Part shown: positions 50,711 through 61,018 of the stretch, in pieces | Layout: each line of letters begins with the position of its first letter | Position numbering within the stretch: position 1 is the stretch's first letter | Origin: Neocallimastix lanati (nom. inval.) | Lineage: Eukaryota > Neocallimastigomycota > Neocallimastigomycetes > Neocallimastigales > Neocallimastigaceae | Assembly (NCBI GenBank): GCA_016946835.1 | Contig: JACVTC010000075.1 | Coordinates: forward strand, 351,501-415,500 | DNA: 64,000 nucleotides | Direction: 5' to 3' | The notes under the pieces: generated by a model | Told to the model about the DNA's origin: nothing | Database searches by the model: none | The model's input: the letters and a program-made list of their open reading frames with translations, nothing else | Program-made: the position numbers and the translations under genes

Positions 50711-51000
50711 GATAGATAGATATATAAAAAATAGATATTATGAATATATTTTTTAAACTTTTTTTTTATTTTTAAAAGTTTTGGAATTTCAATTTTTACT
50801 CTAATTTTTTTTTTTTTTTTTTTCAGTTAATAATACACAAATCATTTATATAGAATATTCTATTATTCTTTTTTAATAATTAAATAATAATAATATTTGA
50901 ATAAATAAATAGAATATTAAATAATAATTAATTAATTAATTAACTAATTAAGTAAATAAATAACTGAATAATTAAATAAATTTTTTTTAAAAAAAACAAA

Positions 51001-51305
51001 ATAAAATAAAAATTAATTTTAGTTGCTGTAACTCCTTTCTTATTTCTTTATTTAACCAATATTTCTTTCTTTTTAACAAGAATACTAATAATAAAAAAAA
51101 AAAAATTAAAAATAAAAAGTGTTGTAATGATTGTATTCACAATATTAAAAATACTAATTAATAATTATTAAATAGCGTAATAATAAATAATAATAACTAA
51201 ATTTAAAAAAAATAAAATAAAATAAAAATTAATTTTAGTTGCTGTAAGTCCTTTCTTATTTCTTTATTTAACCAATATTTCTTTCTTTAACAAGAATACT
51301 AATAA
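51001..51305 (+). repeat. Direct repeat pair of about 85 bp
   Basis: The block at about 51009-51093 recurs at about 51223-51305, sharing TTTTAGTTGCTGTAA and the following stretch with one base change and a small indel. The spacing is about 215 bp. The copies may be pieces of an old repeat; no coding sequence is visible. Confidence 0.75.
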
Positions 51306-51813
51306 TTTATATTACACTTTCAATAATAATATTAAACTAAATAATTACTTCTTATTTATTTAAAAATAGTTTTAAATAAAAAATATTATATAAAAGAACA
51401 CTTTTTTTTTTTATATTTATTCTTTGTAATAAAATGTCATTATTAAACATTGATAATAATAATAATACTAATAATAATAATAGCTATTTCTTTTATTTTT
51501 AAAATTACAATAAAGATTATTTTATAACCAATAATTTAATAATTTGTAATTCTTTCCGTCTCCCAAAAAAGAGCTTCAATAAACTAAATTAATAAAAATA
51601 AAAAAAAATTAATTTATAAATAATGAATACAAAATAAATATATAAAAAAAAATTATAAATACAAATTAAATATATATATAAAAAAAATAAATTATAAAGA
51701 AATAAAAACAAAATTTAAAGTATCTTTTGGGTGATATTATTTAAAGATATTTAATTTAATAATTATAGTAAAAGCATATTTTTTTAAATCATTAAATTTT
51801 TATTATTTTTATA
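51306..51813. other. AT-rich DNA without a gene
   Basis: Only A/T-rich sequence and short homopolymers are seen. A slightly more complex patch at 51545-51585 faintly resembles the direct repeat to its left. Confidence 0.4.
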
Positions 51814-52154
51814 TGATAACATATTCAAACTTTAATTAATATAAAATAATTTTTATTATTCAAACATAAATTAATGTCATAAATCAAATTTAAAACTAAT
51901 GATTTTATAATATTATTAATATGTAGCTTGATTTCGATTTCTAAATATTAATTATATTTATAATTATTAATATAATATGCTTTAATTATATTTGTATTGT
52001 TTTATATTTAATAATTTAATTTATTGCTATGACATCTATTGATTAAGCTTTCCAAAAATATTAAATTATCAACACATATGTTTATTTTAATTAAATAAAT
52101 CCTTAAATAATAATTATTATAATTTATAGTACCTTGAACTTTGAGTTGTATATA
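51814..52154 (+). repeat. Decayed solo LTR of the Gypsy-2 family
   Basis: It begins TGATAACATATTCAAAC and ends GAACTTTGAGTTGTATATA, diverged versions of the two ends of the Gypsy-2 LTR, in the same orientation. It also shares the internal stretch around ACATAAATTAATGTCATAAA. At about 341 bp it is some 200 bp shorter than the intact LTR, so it has an internal deletion. Confidence 0.75.
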
Positions 52155-52509
52155 ATATATTTAAATAAAAATTTTTCCCATTTTAATTTAATTATAAATT
52201 TAGTTTATTTTTTAATTTAAATTTTAATTAAATTAAATGAATTAAAAAAAAGTATTATTAATTGATATAAAAGGTAAATAAAATAAAATAATAAAATTCT
52301 TAATGATTAATACAATAAATTAATATTTTATTATTTTATAATTATAATACTATTACTACCATTACTACCAAAGAAAAACAAAAACAAAAATAATATTAAT
52401 TATACTGTAAAGTATAATTAATATTTAACTATTATAAATAAAAATAATAAATAAGAATATAATATTTTAACATGAATAATATTTAATATAAACTTTTATA
52501 TTAATAATA
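52155..52509. other. AT-rich spacer with a perfect 15-bp hairpin
   Basis: AATATTAATTATACT at 52392-52406 is followed by GTAA and its exact reverse complement at 52411-52425. No gene is seen in the spacer. The hairpin could be an old transposon end or chance in A/T DNA. Confidence 0.6.
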
Positions 52510-53072
52510 TGATATACAACTCAAAAGTTCGATGTACTTTTGTTTTGATTTATTTATTAAATTTATTAATTTATTATTTAATTAATTATTTAATTTTATA
52601 TAAAAACTACATATATTTAAAAAGACTATATAACAACTTTCTTATACTTTTAATTACAAACTAACTTAACATAATATAACTTTTAATCTTAACTTTTACA
52701 CAACAACGACGACGACAGCAGCGACTTCTCTTAATTCAGAGAAATGCTTTATTTTTATGTTATTTAGTTATAATTAACTATTTAATTAATTGTTCTTGTG
52801 ATTAGAATAAACTATTAATAATTATTATTTAAGGAAATATTTAATAACTATATAAATATAAATATAAAATAATAAGAATATAATTAAAACATTGATTTAT
52901 ACTATAAAATTTATTATTAATTATAAATATAATTAATATATAGAAATCAAGCCACATATTGAAATTGTTGTAAAATCATTAGATTTAAATTTGACTTATG
53001 ACATTAATTTATGTTTGAATAATAAAAACTAATTTTATATTAATTAAGGTTTGAATATTTCATTTTATATCA
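52510..53072 (-). repeat. Solo LTR of the Gypsy-2 family, inverted (563 bp)
   Basis: It begins TGATATACAACTCAAAAGTT and ends CATTTTATATCA, the reverse complement of the Gypsy-2 LTR ends. The flanking bases AATA (52506-52509) and AATA (53073-53076) look like a 4-bp target duplication. It is clearly more diverged than the two LTRs of Gypsy-2. It lies 130 bp from the Gypsy-2 5' LTR, head to head. Confidence 0.87.
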
Positions 53073-53202
53073 AATATAAATTTTAATAATTTAAAATAAG
53101 ATAATAAGTATAATTTAATAATTAAGAAATATATTAGAAATGTAATATAATATATACAAAATATAAATAATAATATAAAATATAAATAATAATATAAAAT
53201 AT

Positions 53203-53742
53203 TGATATAAAATGAAATATTCAAACCTTAATTAATATAAAATTAGTTTTTACTATTCAAACATAAATTAATGTCATAAATCAAATTTAAAACTAATGAT
53301 TTTACAACAAATTCTATATGTGGCTTGATTTCTATATATTAATTATATATTTAATTAATAATAAATTTTATAGCATAAATCAATGTTTTAATTATATTCT
53401 TATTATTTTATATTTATATTTATATAGTTTTTAAATATTTCCTTAAATAATAATTATTAATAGTTTATTCTAATCACAAGAACAATTAATTAAATAGTTA
53501 ATTATAACTAAATAACATAAAAATAAAGCATTTCTCTGAATTAAGAGAAGGGTCGTCTTCGTCAAGACGTGTCGTCGTTGTTAAGTAAAAGTTAAGATTA
53601 AAAGTTATAAGAAAGTTGTTAAATAGTCTTTTTAAATATATGTAGTTTCTATATAAAATTAAATAAATAAATAAATAATAAATTAATAAATTTAATAAAT
53701 AAATCCCAACAAAAGTACATCGAACTTTTGAGTTGTATATCA
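53203..53742 (+). repeat. 5' LTR of Gypsy-2 (540 bp)
   Basis: It starts TGATATA and ends TATATCA (7-bp inverted ends). It should carry the promoter and polyadenylation signals of the element. A small hairpin, GTCTT-CGTC-AAGAC, sits near 53555-53570 in the one G/C-rich part of the LTR. Confidence 0.95.
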
Positions 53743-53744
53743 TT

Positions 53745-53762
53745 TGGTGGAGATATCGGCTC
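53745..53762 (+). promoter_or_regulatory. Primer-binding site of Gypsy-2
   Basis: Two bases after the 5' LTR the sequence begins TGGTGGAGATATCGG, which starts with TGG as expected for pairing to a tRNA 3' CCA end. I cannot say which tRNA primes it without the host tRNA set. Confidence 0.7.
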
Positions 53763-53838
53763 TTGTGGGAGGAAAATATATTTATTAAATTTTAATATTA
53801 TTTTTTTTAATAAAATAGAATAAAATATAATAATAATA

Positions 53839-53872
<34 letters not shown>

Positions 53873-53926
53873 TTTTCGATTAAAGAATTTTTCAGTCAAT
53901 TAGAAAATAGAATTAAAGTTAAAAAT

Positions 53927-54790
53927 ATGACTGAAGAATTAATTAAAAATCAAAATAAACTAATGCAATTCCAATGCATTCAAGTCCTTTCAGATTCAAA
54001 TAAGGATGTTGATGCTTGGTATAACCAGATGAAGGCTTGGATCACTCTTTACCAAATTACTGATGAAGAAGAAATTTTTAATAATTGTAAATTTAAAGTG
54101 ATTGGTAAAAGTATCCATTGTCTTAATGCATTAGTAACTAAAGATGTGGATAATAATATTGTTTATCCATCTTTAGAAGAAATACGTGATGCTCTTCTAG
54201 AATTTCATGACTTATATATGGATCCAGAAGACATCATTGACAAACTTAAAAATATGGCAATATCTACCAGAGGAAATATAAAGGAATTTAATAAAGAATA
54301 TAAGGAATTATATAATAAACTCGATGAAGATGATCGTAGATGCATTTCTGTTTCTGATTATTTGAAGTCAATTTTTAACAAGAAAGAAGCATGGAAAGGT
54401 GTTAAACTTGCGGGAAATCGAATTAGTCTAGCAAAAGCTTTTTCTACAGCTGAATTAATTGATGAAGTTGAAAATGAATGTGGTAAAAGAACTAGTAACT
54501 CTAATGGAAATTCTTCTTACAACCAAAAATTTAATTCACATAATAACAAAATTTTTAATAATAAACCAGTCACTCATGAATCACGTGATAATAATTTCAA
54601 AAATAATAATTTGAATGATGGAAATAAAGGTAAATATAGAGTCCAGATGTGCTATTTTTGTAATGAATAAGGTCATAAGAAATACAATTGTCCAAAATTT
54701 AATCACTTTGAATATTTGAAATACCAAAGAATGCTAAATGAAGAATCAAGTGGTTCCGCTAATGGCTCAAACGAACGTTTAAACTACTAA
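53927..54790 (+). pseudogene. Gypsy-2 gag with one in-frame stop in the zinc knuckle
   Basis: The first ATG in frame is at 53927; the frame is open further upstream to 53870 only through a TTG next to a run of 29 A. The protein has a retrotransposon capsid-like region (W-Y-N-Q-M-K-A-W near 54018), an Asn-rich linker and a CCHC knuckle C-Y-F-C-N-E-stop-G-H-K-K-Y-N-C. The TAA at 54668-54670 sits inside the knuckle, where one base change would give a sense codon. The frame then stays open to TAA at 54788-54790, right after the slippery heptamer, which I take as the natural gag end. Confidence 0.85.
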
Positions 54791-57700
54791 GAGGGAGTGA
54801 ACGTTCTCCCTTAAATTCCAATAACGTTCCTGAGAAGAAGAAATATTTTGTTGACGCTGCCAAAAGAAAAGAGTTTTCTTTAGATGCTGGAACGGAAATT
54901 AGGAAAGCTAAAGCAAATACAGCAAGTAGAAGCGATATTTTCCAAAAAGATGAAGAAGAGGAAGTTGAAGTGAAAGAAGAAGTGGATTTGTCTAAAAGGA
55001 AAATATTAAAACCTAAAGTCAAAAAGAATTTAAAGACAACTATTTCTAAGGAGAGTACAAAAATTAATGATTCTTCTCAAAATTTAAATATTAATAATAA
55101 TCATGTAATTAATGATAATAAATTAAATAAAGATGAAGAAATTAAAAACTATATTGATAAAAATAAGTATAAAATTAATAAAGAAAGTAATATGTGTGAT
55201 GATAAAATTATTAGTGTCAATAATAAAAATAATATTATTGATAATAATATTAAACGTAATAAAAATTTTAAATCAAGAAATGATAATAATGTTTCTACTA
55301 AATTTAACAATATTATTAATGAGGATAGAAACAATTATATTGAAAATCTTAATGAATCACTATATGAAAATAAAAATTATGTTGAAAAAGCATCACGTGA
55401 CAGTCAGTCGAATAACAAAAATAGAAATAATTTCAAAAATTCAAATATTAATAATTTACAAGGAACTGTAATTAATAAGAAAGTGGACTTTGAAGAAACA
55501 AAATTAAAATTTAATGAACAGGAAGGTAACACAAAACCAGAACGTCACATAAATCTAGCTAAATTAACCAATATGGAACCATATGAACTTATTAAAGATT
55601 TAGCCAATACCAAATGCAACATTACCTTTGGTCAAATATTAGATATATGTCCTAAATTAAGGTCTGAACTAACCAAAAATTTAAAATTAGAAAAAATAAA
55701 ATTTGTTAGTTCTTTGGATGCCATGGAACCTTTTATTATTAATGAAGAAGAAAATAATCAGAATAAAATAGAAAATATAAAATTTCATAGTGACGACTTG
55801 GGGATCGTGAATGCATCTGTAGACGATACCAAAGGAAGATTACTCATAGATTCTGGAAGTAACTTGAATCTAGTGAGTACTAGTTATATTAATAGTTTAC
55901 CTGGTACCTACGAACAAGTCAGTATATGTAGAGGACGAATTTATGAAGCTCTTGGTGACAGTACTATCGCCAATGCTATGGTGGTTCGACTGAAAGTTTC
56001 AATTAATAATTATACTTTCACAGCAGATTTCTGTGTCATCGATCATAAAGATATTTATTTTGATTTCTTATTAGGACTTAAATCAATTGCTGATAATTAC
56101 CTTTTTATTCATCCTATGTTAAGATCATTGTGTCGTTTTACTTCAGTTGAAAAATTTGATATTATTGCTCCTATTGTGGAAGACCAAGATATGGAAATGA
56201 TTGCCTGTTATATTAAATATATTGGACCTAATAAGAGTGTTAATACATTAGGAATATCTTTGACAGATAACAGAGATTCATATTTAGAAAATAAAGAACC
56301 TATTAATAAAAGTACTGATGAATCTTCCGTTAAAGAGAAAGATGTATTGTCTCCTTTAGAATATATTTATTCTAATAAGTTTTATTCAAAATTAAATCCA
56401 AAAGTTAGAAAGGAAATATTAGAAATGTTAATTGTATATATTGATATTATTGCTACTTCAACTGACGAACTTACACCTTCCAAATTAAATCCTCATCATA
56501 TTGAACTTATTAAGAACGCAAAACCATTTAAAAGCAAATTTTATAAATTAAATAAAATTAAGTCGGATATACTTAAAGAAGAGTTGATTAAACTTATTAA
56601 TCAGGAATTAATTGAACACTCTAGATCTTCATGGTCTTCTCCTATTGTTTTAGTACTAAAGAAAAATGGAAAATGGAAGTTGTGTTCTGACTACCGTAAG
56701 TTAAATGCTATGACAGTACCAGATTCTTATTCTCTTCCTAATATTGATGAAATTTTTGATAGTCTAGGAGGTGCGACAATTTTCTCTACTCTGGATCTCT
56801 TTTCAGGTTATCATCAAATTAGAATGGACGAAGATAGTATTGATTTAACATGTTTTACCACTAAATTTGGTAATTTTGTCTATAAAGTTATGCCCTTTGG
56901 ACTTACTGGTGCTCCAGCTACCTTCCAAAGAGAAATGAATCGTATTCTCTTTGATTTATTGGGTAAATGTGTATTTGTTTTTATTGATGACATTTTAATA
57001 TTTTCTAAATCAAAAGAAGATCACTTAAAACATTTAAACATGGTATTTGAAATATTCAGAAAATATGAAATAAAAATCAATATTGAAAAATGTTCCTTTT
57101 TCCAAGAAGAAGTTGAAGTTTTAGGCCATATAGTTACTAATAAAGGTTTAAAAACAATGGATTCTAAGGTTAATGCTGTTAAAAATTGGATTAGACCTTG
57201 CAATATTAATGAATTACGATCTTTTCTGGGTACTGTAGGATATTATAGAAAATTTATAAACAATTTCGCTATGCTAGCCGCTCCCTTAAATAAACTTTTA
57301 AGAAAGAATGTTTCATTTACATGGACAGAAGAACAACAATCTAGCTTTGATAAATTAAAAAATTCTATTATTCAGGCTCCTATTTTAGCTTTTCCTGATT
57401 ATAATAAACAATTTATAATAAGAACTGATGCTTCAAAAGATGATTTAGGTGGAGTTTTATTACAAATAAATGATGAAGATGGACTAGAACATCCTGTACA
57501 TTTTGTTAGTAGAACGTTAGAAAAAGCGGAAAGAAATTATAGTATCACAGACTTAGAAGGCACTGCGGTATATTTCTGTGCAAAAAAATTTAAATCTTAT
57601 ATTTCCGGGAATAAATTTGAAACACTTTTATTTACAGACCATAAACCTCTAGTTGGTTTATTTAATAATAAAGAACCGAATAATATGAGACATATTAGAT

Positions 57701-59766
57701 GGTGCATTACCATTAGTATGCTAAGAATTAAAACAATCTATCATCAAGGTAAGAAAAATTCTCTTGCAGATGCTCTCTCAAGAATTAAATCAAATAATCA
57801 AAATATTAATGATAATCAGAGGACAATAGAATTATCTAATAAAAGGGAAGTATCGTCTCAGGAGGGAAAGAATATGGACTTAGAAAATAAGGACACTGAG
57901 AAACCAGAAAATCAAGATACTAAGAAACCAGAAAGTTTTAATAAAAATGAAAATCTAAAAAATTCTAATATAAAATTTTCAAAATTTAATTTAGACAAAA
58001 AAATTAAAAATTTCAAAATTATTTCAAATTTAAAAATTTCGAGGGAAAAAGCAAGGTATATAGAAAATCCAAAAATCATGGAATATTCCAAAAATTTAAA
58101 AATTCCTGGAGACATTAATCATAATAAAAAGTATTGTAATCAAAATATATATAAGAATAAATCAACTAATTTAAATGACAATATATTAGAATATAATAAT
58201 AATATGAAGAGTAATATAAATTATAATAGTCATATACATGAAATAAATCAAAATAAATTAAAAAAATTTATAAATCAATTAATTCAATTAAAATCCAACA
58301 CTATTGAGTATAATAATAATATATTGAACAATATAAATTCCTATATATTACAATATAATGAAAGTGGTGCTTTTATGGATGAAAAACATAAAATTAAGGA
58401 TTTATGTCAATTGCAAAATCAATTATACCAAGTTTTCAATAATACAATATTATATATGAATAAAATATTAGAAAATAAAATAGATACATATATTAACAAT
58501 AGTAATTACCAAGTTAACGCTATAAATCATAAAGATTCAAATAATAATGAAAGTGCAAAGGAAATAGAACAAGAACAAAATGAAATTACTACTGAAAAGA
58601 ATAAGGAAATTGGAGAATTTATGAAAGAATTTTTGGATGATCACATAACTAAATTAAATGGAGAAGAATATATTAAAGACGGTGAAAATTTCAGAAAAAT
58701 TATTAAGAAAAATGAAGATAAATTTCAATTGATAAATAAAGCACATTCTATCGGACACGAAGGGTTTAGAAGTACTTATGAAAGACTCAAGAAAACTTGT
58801 TATTGGAAAGGCATGACGGTCGATATTAGAAGATATATTCAAAATTGTACTACCTGTCAACTAAACAAGAAAAACGAAATTCCAAATCCTACTGAAAAAT
58901 ATGCAACTGAAGTTGAAGCTCCATTTACTCATCTTGGATTGGATATTATAGGTCCGTTGCCTATCACTCAGCAAGGAAACCAATACATTATTGTTTTAGT
59001 CGACTATTTTACCAAATGGGTAGAGGCGCAACCTCTGGCTTCTATTACTTCAAAAGATGTAGTAAAATTTTTATCAGAAAATTTCGCAAGATATGGTGCT
59101 CCCAATGTTATAACCACTGATAACGGAGTACAATTTACATCCGACTTTACTAGAATTTTCCTGGATTTATTTGATGTATATATTAAATTTACTGTTACCT
59201 ATCATCCTGAATCTAATGGCTTAACCGAAAACAGGAATCGAGAAATAGGAAAATTATTGCGACTACTAGGAAATAAAGAAAGAGAATGGGATATGCTGTT
59301 ACCTTCTGCTTTATGGACTTTAAGAACTTCAAAAAGTTCAGTAACGAAATATTCCAGTTTTGAACTTGTTTACGGTAGAAAAGATCAACAACCATTCGAA
59401 TTATCTACAACCTTACCTACCTCTTATGTTCAAGGAACTCAAGAAGAAAAGTTAATTGAAAAATTTATGGACCACTATAAATGGGTTATAGATGCTTGTA
59501 ATAATATCAAAAAAAATAATAAATATTGGGAAACTAAAAGAGAAGAAGAAACAAGTTTTAATAAACAAAATGAAATAAAAATAGGCGATTTAGTTAAAGT
59601 AAGGAACTTTACGAGATATAAATTAGACCCTTATTTTGTTGGACCTTATCAAGTAGTTAAAAAGAAATTTAATACAGTTCAATTAATGGATCCTAACACA
59701 CATACATGCTTAGAACGACCAGTACACCTTAAAAATATTATAAAATTTAATACAACTAATGTATAG
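54763..59766 (+). CDS. Gypsy-2 pol (protease, RT, RNase H, integrase), read by -1 frameshift
   Basis: The frame is open from 54763 to TAA after 59763 and should be entered at the heptamer at 54778; the first ATG (54970) is probably not a real start. Domains: a Lys/Asn-rich N-terminal part, protease D-S-G near 55849, RT with F-I-D-D near 56980, RNase H with R-T-D-A-S near 57420 and T-D-H-K-P near 57638, an insertion of about 275 residues rich in Asn (57790-58620), an integrase zinc finger (H-S-I-G-H near 58743; C-T-T-C near 58848) and an integrase core with D (58936), T-T-D-N-G (59115) and E in E-S-N-G-L-T-E-N (59210). All catalytic residues are present. No chromodomain is seen at the C-terminus. 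It makes element cDNA and inserts it in the host genome. Confidence 0.95.
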   Translation, partial: WLKRTFKLLRGSERSPLNSNNVPEKKKYFVDAAKRKEFSLDAGTEIRKAKANTASRSDIFQKDEEEEVEVKEEVDLSKRKILKPKVKKNLKTTISKESTKINDSSQNLNINNNHVINDNKLNKDEEIKNYIDKNKYKINKESNMCDDKIISVNNKNNIIDNNIKRNKNFKSRNDNNVSTKFNNIINEDRNNYIENLNESLYENKNYVEKASRDSQSNNKNRNNFKNSNINNLQGTVINKKVDFEETKLKFNEQEGNTKPERHINLAKLTNMEPYELIKDLANTKCNITFGQILDICPKLRSELTKNLKLEKIKFVSSLDAMEPFIINEEENNQNKIENIKFHSDDLGIVNASVDDTKGRLLIDSGSNLNLVSTSYINSLPGTYEQVSICRGRIYEALGDSTIANAMVVRLKVSINNYTFTADFCVIDHKDIYFDFLLGLKSIADNYLFIHPMLRSLCRFTSVEKFDIIAPIVEDQDMEMIACYIKYIGPNKSVNTLGISLTDNRDSYLENKEPINKSTDESSVKEKDVLSPLEYIYSNKFYSKLNPKVRKEILEMLIVYIDIIATSTDELTPSKLNPHHIELIKNAKPFKSKFYKLNKIKSDILKEELIKLINQELIEHSRSSWSSPIVLVLKKNGKWKLCSDYRKLNAMTVPDSYSLPNIDEIFDSLGGATIFSTLDLFSGYHQIRMDEDSIDLTCFTTKFGNFVYKVMPFGLTGAPATFQREMNRILFDLLGKCVFVFIDDILIFSKSKEDHLKHLNMVFEIFRKYEIKINIEKCSFFQEEVEVLGHIVTNKGLKTMDSKVNAVKNWIRPCNINELRSFLGTVGYYRKFINNFAMLAAPLNKLLRKNVSFTWTEEQQSSFDKLKNSIIQAPILAFPDYNKQFIIRTDASKDDLGGVLLQINDEDGLEHPVHFVSRTLEKAERNYSITDLEGTAVYFCAKKFKSYISGNKFETLLFTDHKPLVGLFNNKEPNNMRHIRWCITISMLRIKTIYHQGKKNSLADALSRIKSNNQNINDNQRTIELSNKREVSSQEGKNMDLENKDTEKPENQDTKKPESFNKNENLKNSNIKFSKFNLDKKIKNFKIISNLKISREKARYIENPKIMEYSKNLKIPGDINHNKKYCNQNIYKNKSTNLNDNILEYNNNMKSNINYNSHIHEINQNKLKKFINQLIQLKSNTIEYNNNILNNINSYILQYNESGAFMDEKHKIKDLCQLQNQLYQVFNNTILYMNKILENKIDTYINNSNYQVNAINHKDSNNNESAKEIEQEQNEITTEKNKEIGEFMKEFLDDHITKLNGEEYIKDGENFRKIIKKNEDKFQLINKAHSIGHEGFRSTYERLKKTCYWKGMTVDIRRYIQNCTTCQLNKKNEIPNPTEKYATEVEAPFTHLGLDIIGPLPITQQGNQYIIVLVDYFTKWVEAQPLASITSKDVVKFLSENFARYGAPNVITTDNGVQFTSDFTRIFLDLFDVYIKFTVTYHPESNGLTENRNREIGKLLRLLGNKEREWDMLLPSALWTLRTSKSSVTKYSSFELVYGRKDQQPFELSTTLPTSYVQGTQEEKLIEKFMDHYKWVIDACNNIKKNNKYWETKREEETSFNKQNEIKIGDLVKVRNFTRYKLDPYFVGPYQVVKKKFNTVQLMDPNTHTCLERPVHLKNIIKFNTTNV
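54778..54812 (+). promoter_or_regulatory. -1 ribosomal frameshift signal between gag and pol: TTTAAAC plus stem-loop
   Basis: In the gag frame the codons read CGT TTA AAC TAC TAA, which contains the canonical slippery heptamer T TTA AAC. After a 6-base spacer (54785-54790) a stem GAGGGAG (54791-54797) pairs with CTCCCTT (54806-54812): six Watson-Crick pairs plus one G-T, around an 8-base loop. Slipping back one base enters exactly the pol frame, which is open from 54763. This is the classical layout of a -1 frameshift element. Confidence 0.9.
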
Positions 59767-59775
59767 TTGTATCTT

Positions 59776-59788
59776 AAGGTGGGACGAA
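59776..59788 (+). promoter_or_regulatory. Polypurine tract of Gypsy-2
   Basis: AAGGTGGGACGAA lies directly before the 3' LTR. It is mostly purine with two interruptions, and stands where plus-strand DNA synthesis is primed in LTR elements. Confidence 0.65.
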
Positions 59789-60326
59789 TGATATAAAATG
59801 AAATATTCAAACCTTAATTAATATAAAATTAGTTTTTACTATTCAAACATAAATTAATGTCATAAATCAAATTTAAAACTAATGATTTTACAACAAATTC
59901 TATATGTGACTTGATTTCTATATATTAATTATATATTTAATTAATAATAAATTTTATAGCATAAATCAATGTTTTAATTATTCTTATTATTTTATATTTA
60001 TATTTATATAGTTTTTAAATATTTCCTTAAATAATAATTATTAATAGTTTATTCTAATCACAAGAACAATTAATTAAATAGTTAATTATAACTAAATAAC
60101 ATAAAAATAAAGCATTTCTCTGAATTAAGAGAAGGGTCGTCTTCGTCAAGACGTGTCGTCGTTGTTAAGTAAAAGTTAAGATTAAAAGTTATAAGAAAGT
60201 TGTTAAATAGTCTTTTTAAATATATGTAGTTTCTATATAAAATTAAATAAATAAATAAATAATAAATTAATAAATTTAATAAATAAATCCCAACAAAAGT
60301 ACATCGAACTTTTGAGTTGTATATCA
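59789..60326 (+). repeat. 3' LTR of Gypsy-2 (538 bp)
   Basis: It is identical to the 5' LTR apart from G to A in the TGTGGCTT/TGTGACTT stretch near 59908 and the loss of two bases near 59979. Such similarity means the insertion is recent. Confidence 0.95.
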
Positions 60327-60590
60327 ATATAAATAATACTATAAAATATATAATACTATAAATCATAATAAGTTATAAATTTAATATATGAATATATAAA
60401 TATTAAAATATACAAATGTATTACTACACATATTTGTTTTATATCAAATTGTTTAATTATGAAATCACACTACCACATAAAAATATGGAAAAAATGAAAA
60501 ATAAATGAGGACTATTAATTTATTTTTATTTTTATTATTTATATTTCTCAATTTTCTTAATATTTTAATTACTATTTATATTAACTTTTA

Positions 60591-60809
<219 letters not shown>

Positions 60810-61018
60810 GATACCAAATTTATATTAACTTTAGTTTATAAGTTTATGTATTCTAAAGTTGACTTTAATTTTTATTTTTTAAAAAAGAATTTTTTTACAA
60901 CTTATTATAGGATAAAAATAAATAATATTTGATTATTTATTTTTTTTTATAAATAACACAAAAACAATTATGATAAAATATAAAATAATATTTAAAATTT
61001 TTATTTATTTTATTTTTG

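Larger units (their letters stand above)
53203..60326 (+). mobile_element. Gypsy-2: nearly complete, young Ty3/Gypsy LTR retrotransposon (7,124 bp)
   Basis: It is bounded by 540- and 538-bp LTRs that I could tell apart by only one substitution and a 2-bp indel. It has a primer-binding site, gag, a -1 frameshift signal, an intact pol, and a purine tract before the 3' LTR. ATAT flanks both ends (53199-53202 and 60327-60330), suggesting a 4-bp target duplication. RT precedes integrase, so it is Ty3/Gypsy. The only damage seen is one stop codon in gag. Confidence 0.95.

Noticed and set aside
53870-53926. Gypsy-2 gag starting at 53870
   Set aside because: The codon is TTG directly after a run of 29 A. 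The first ATG is at 53927.
54668-54670. TAA as the natural gag end with read-through into pol
   Set aside because: It splits the zinc knuckle, the gag frame stays open to 54790, and a complete -1 frameshift signal sits exactly at that later end.
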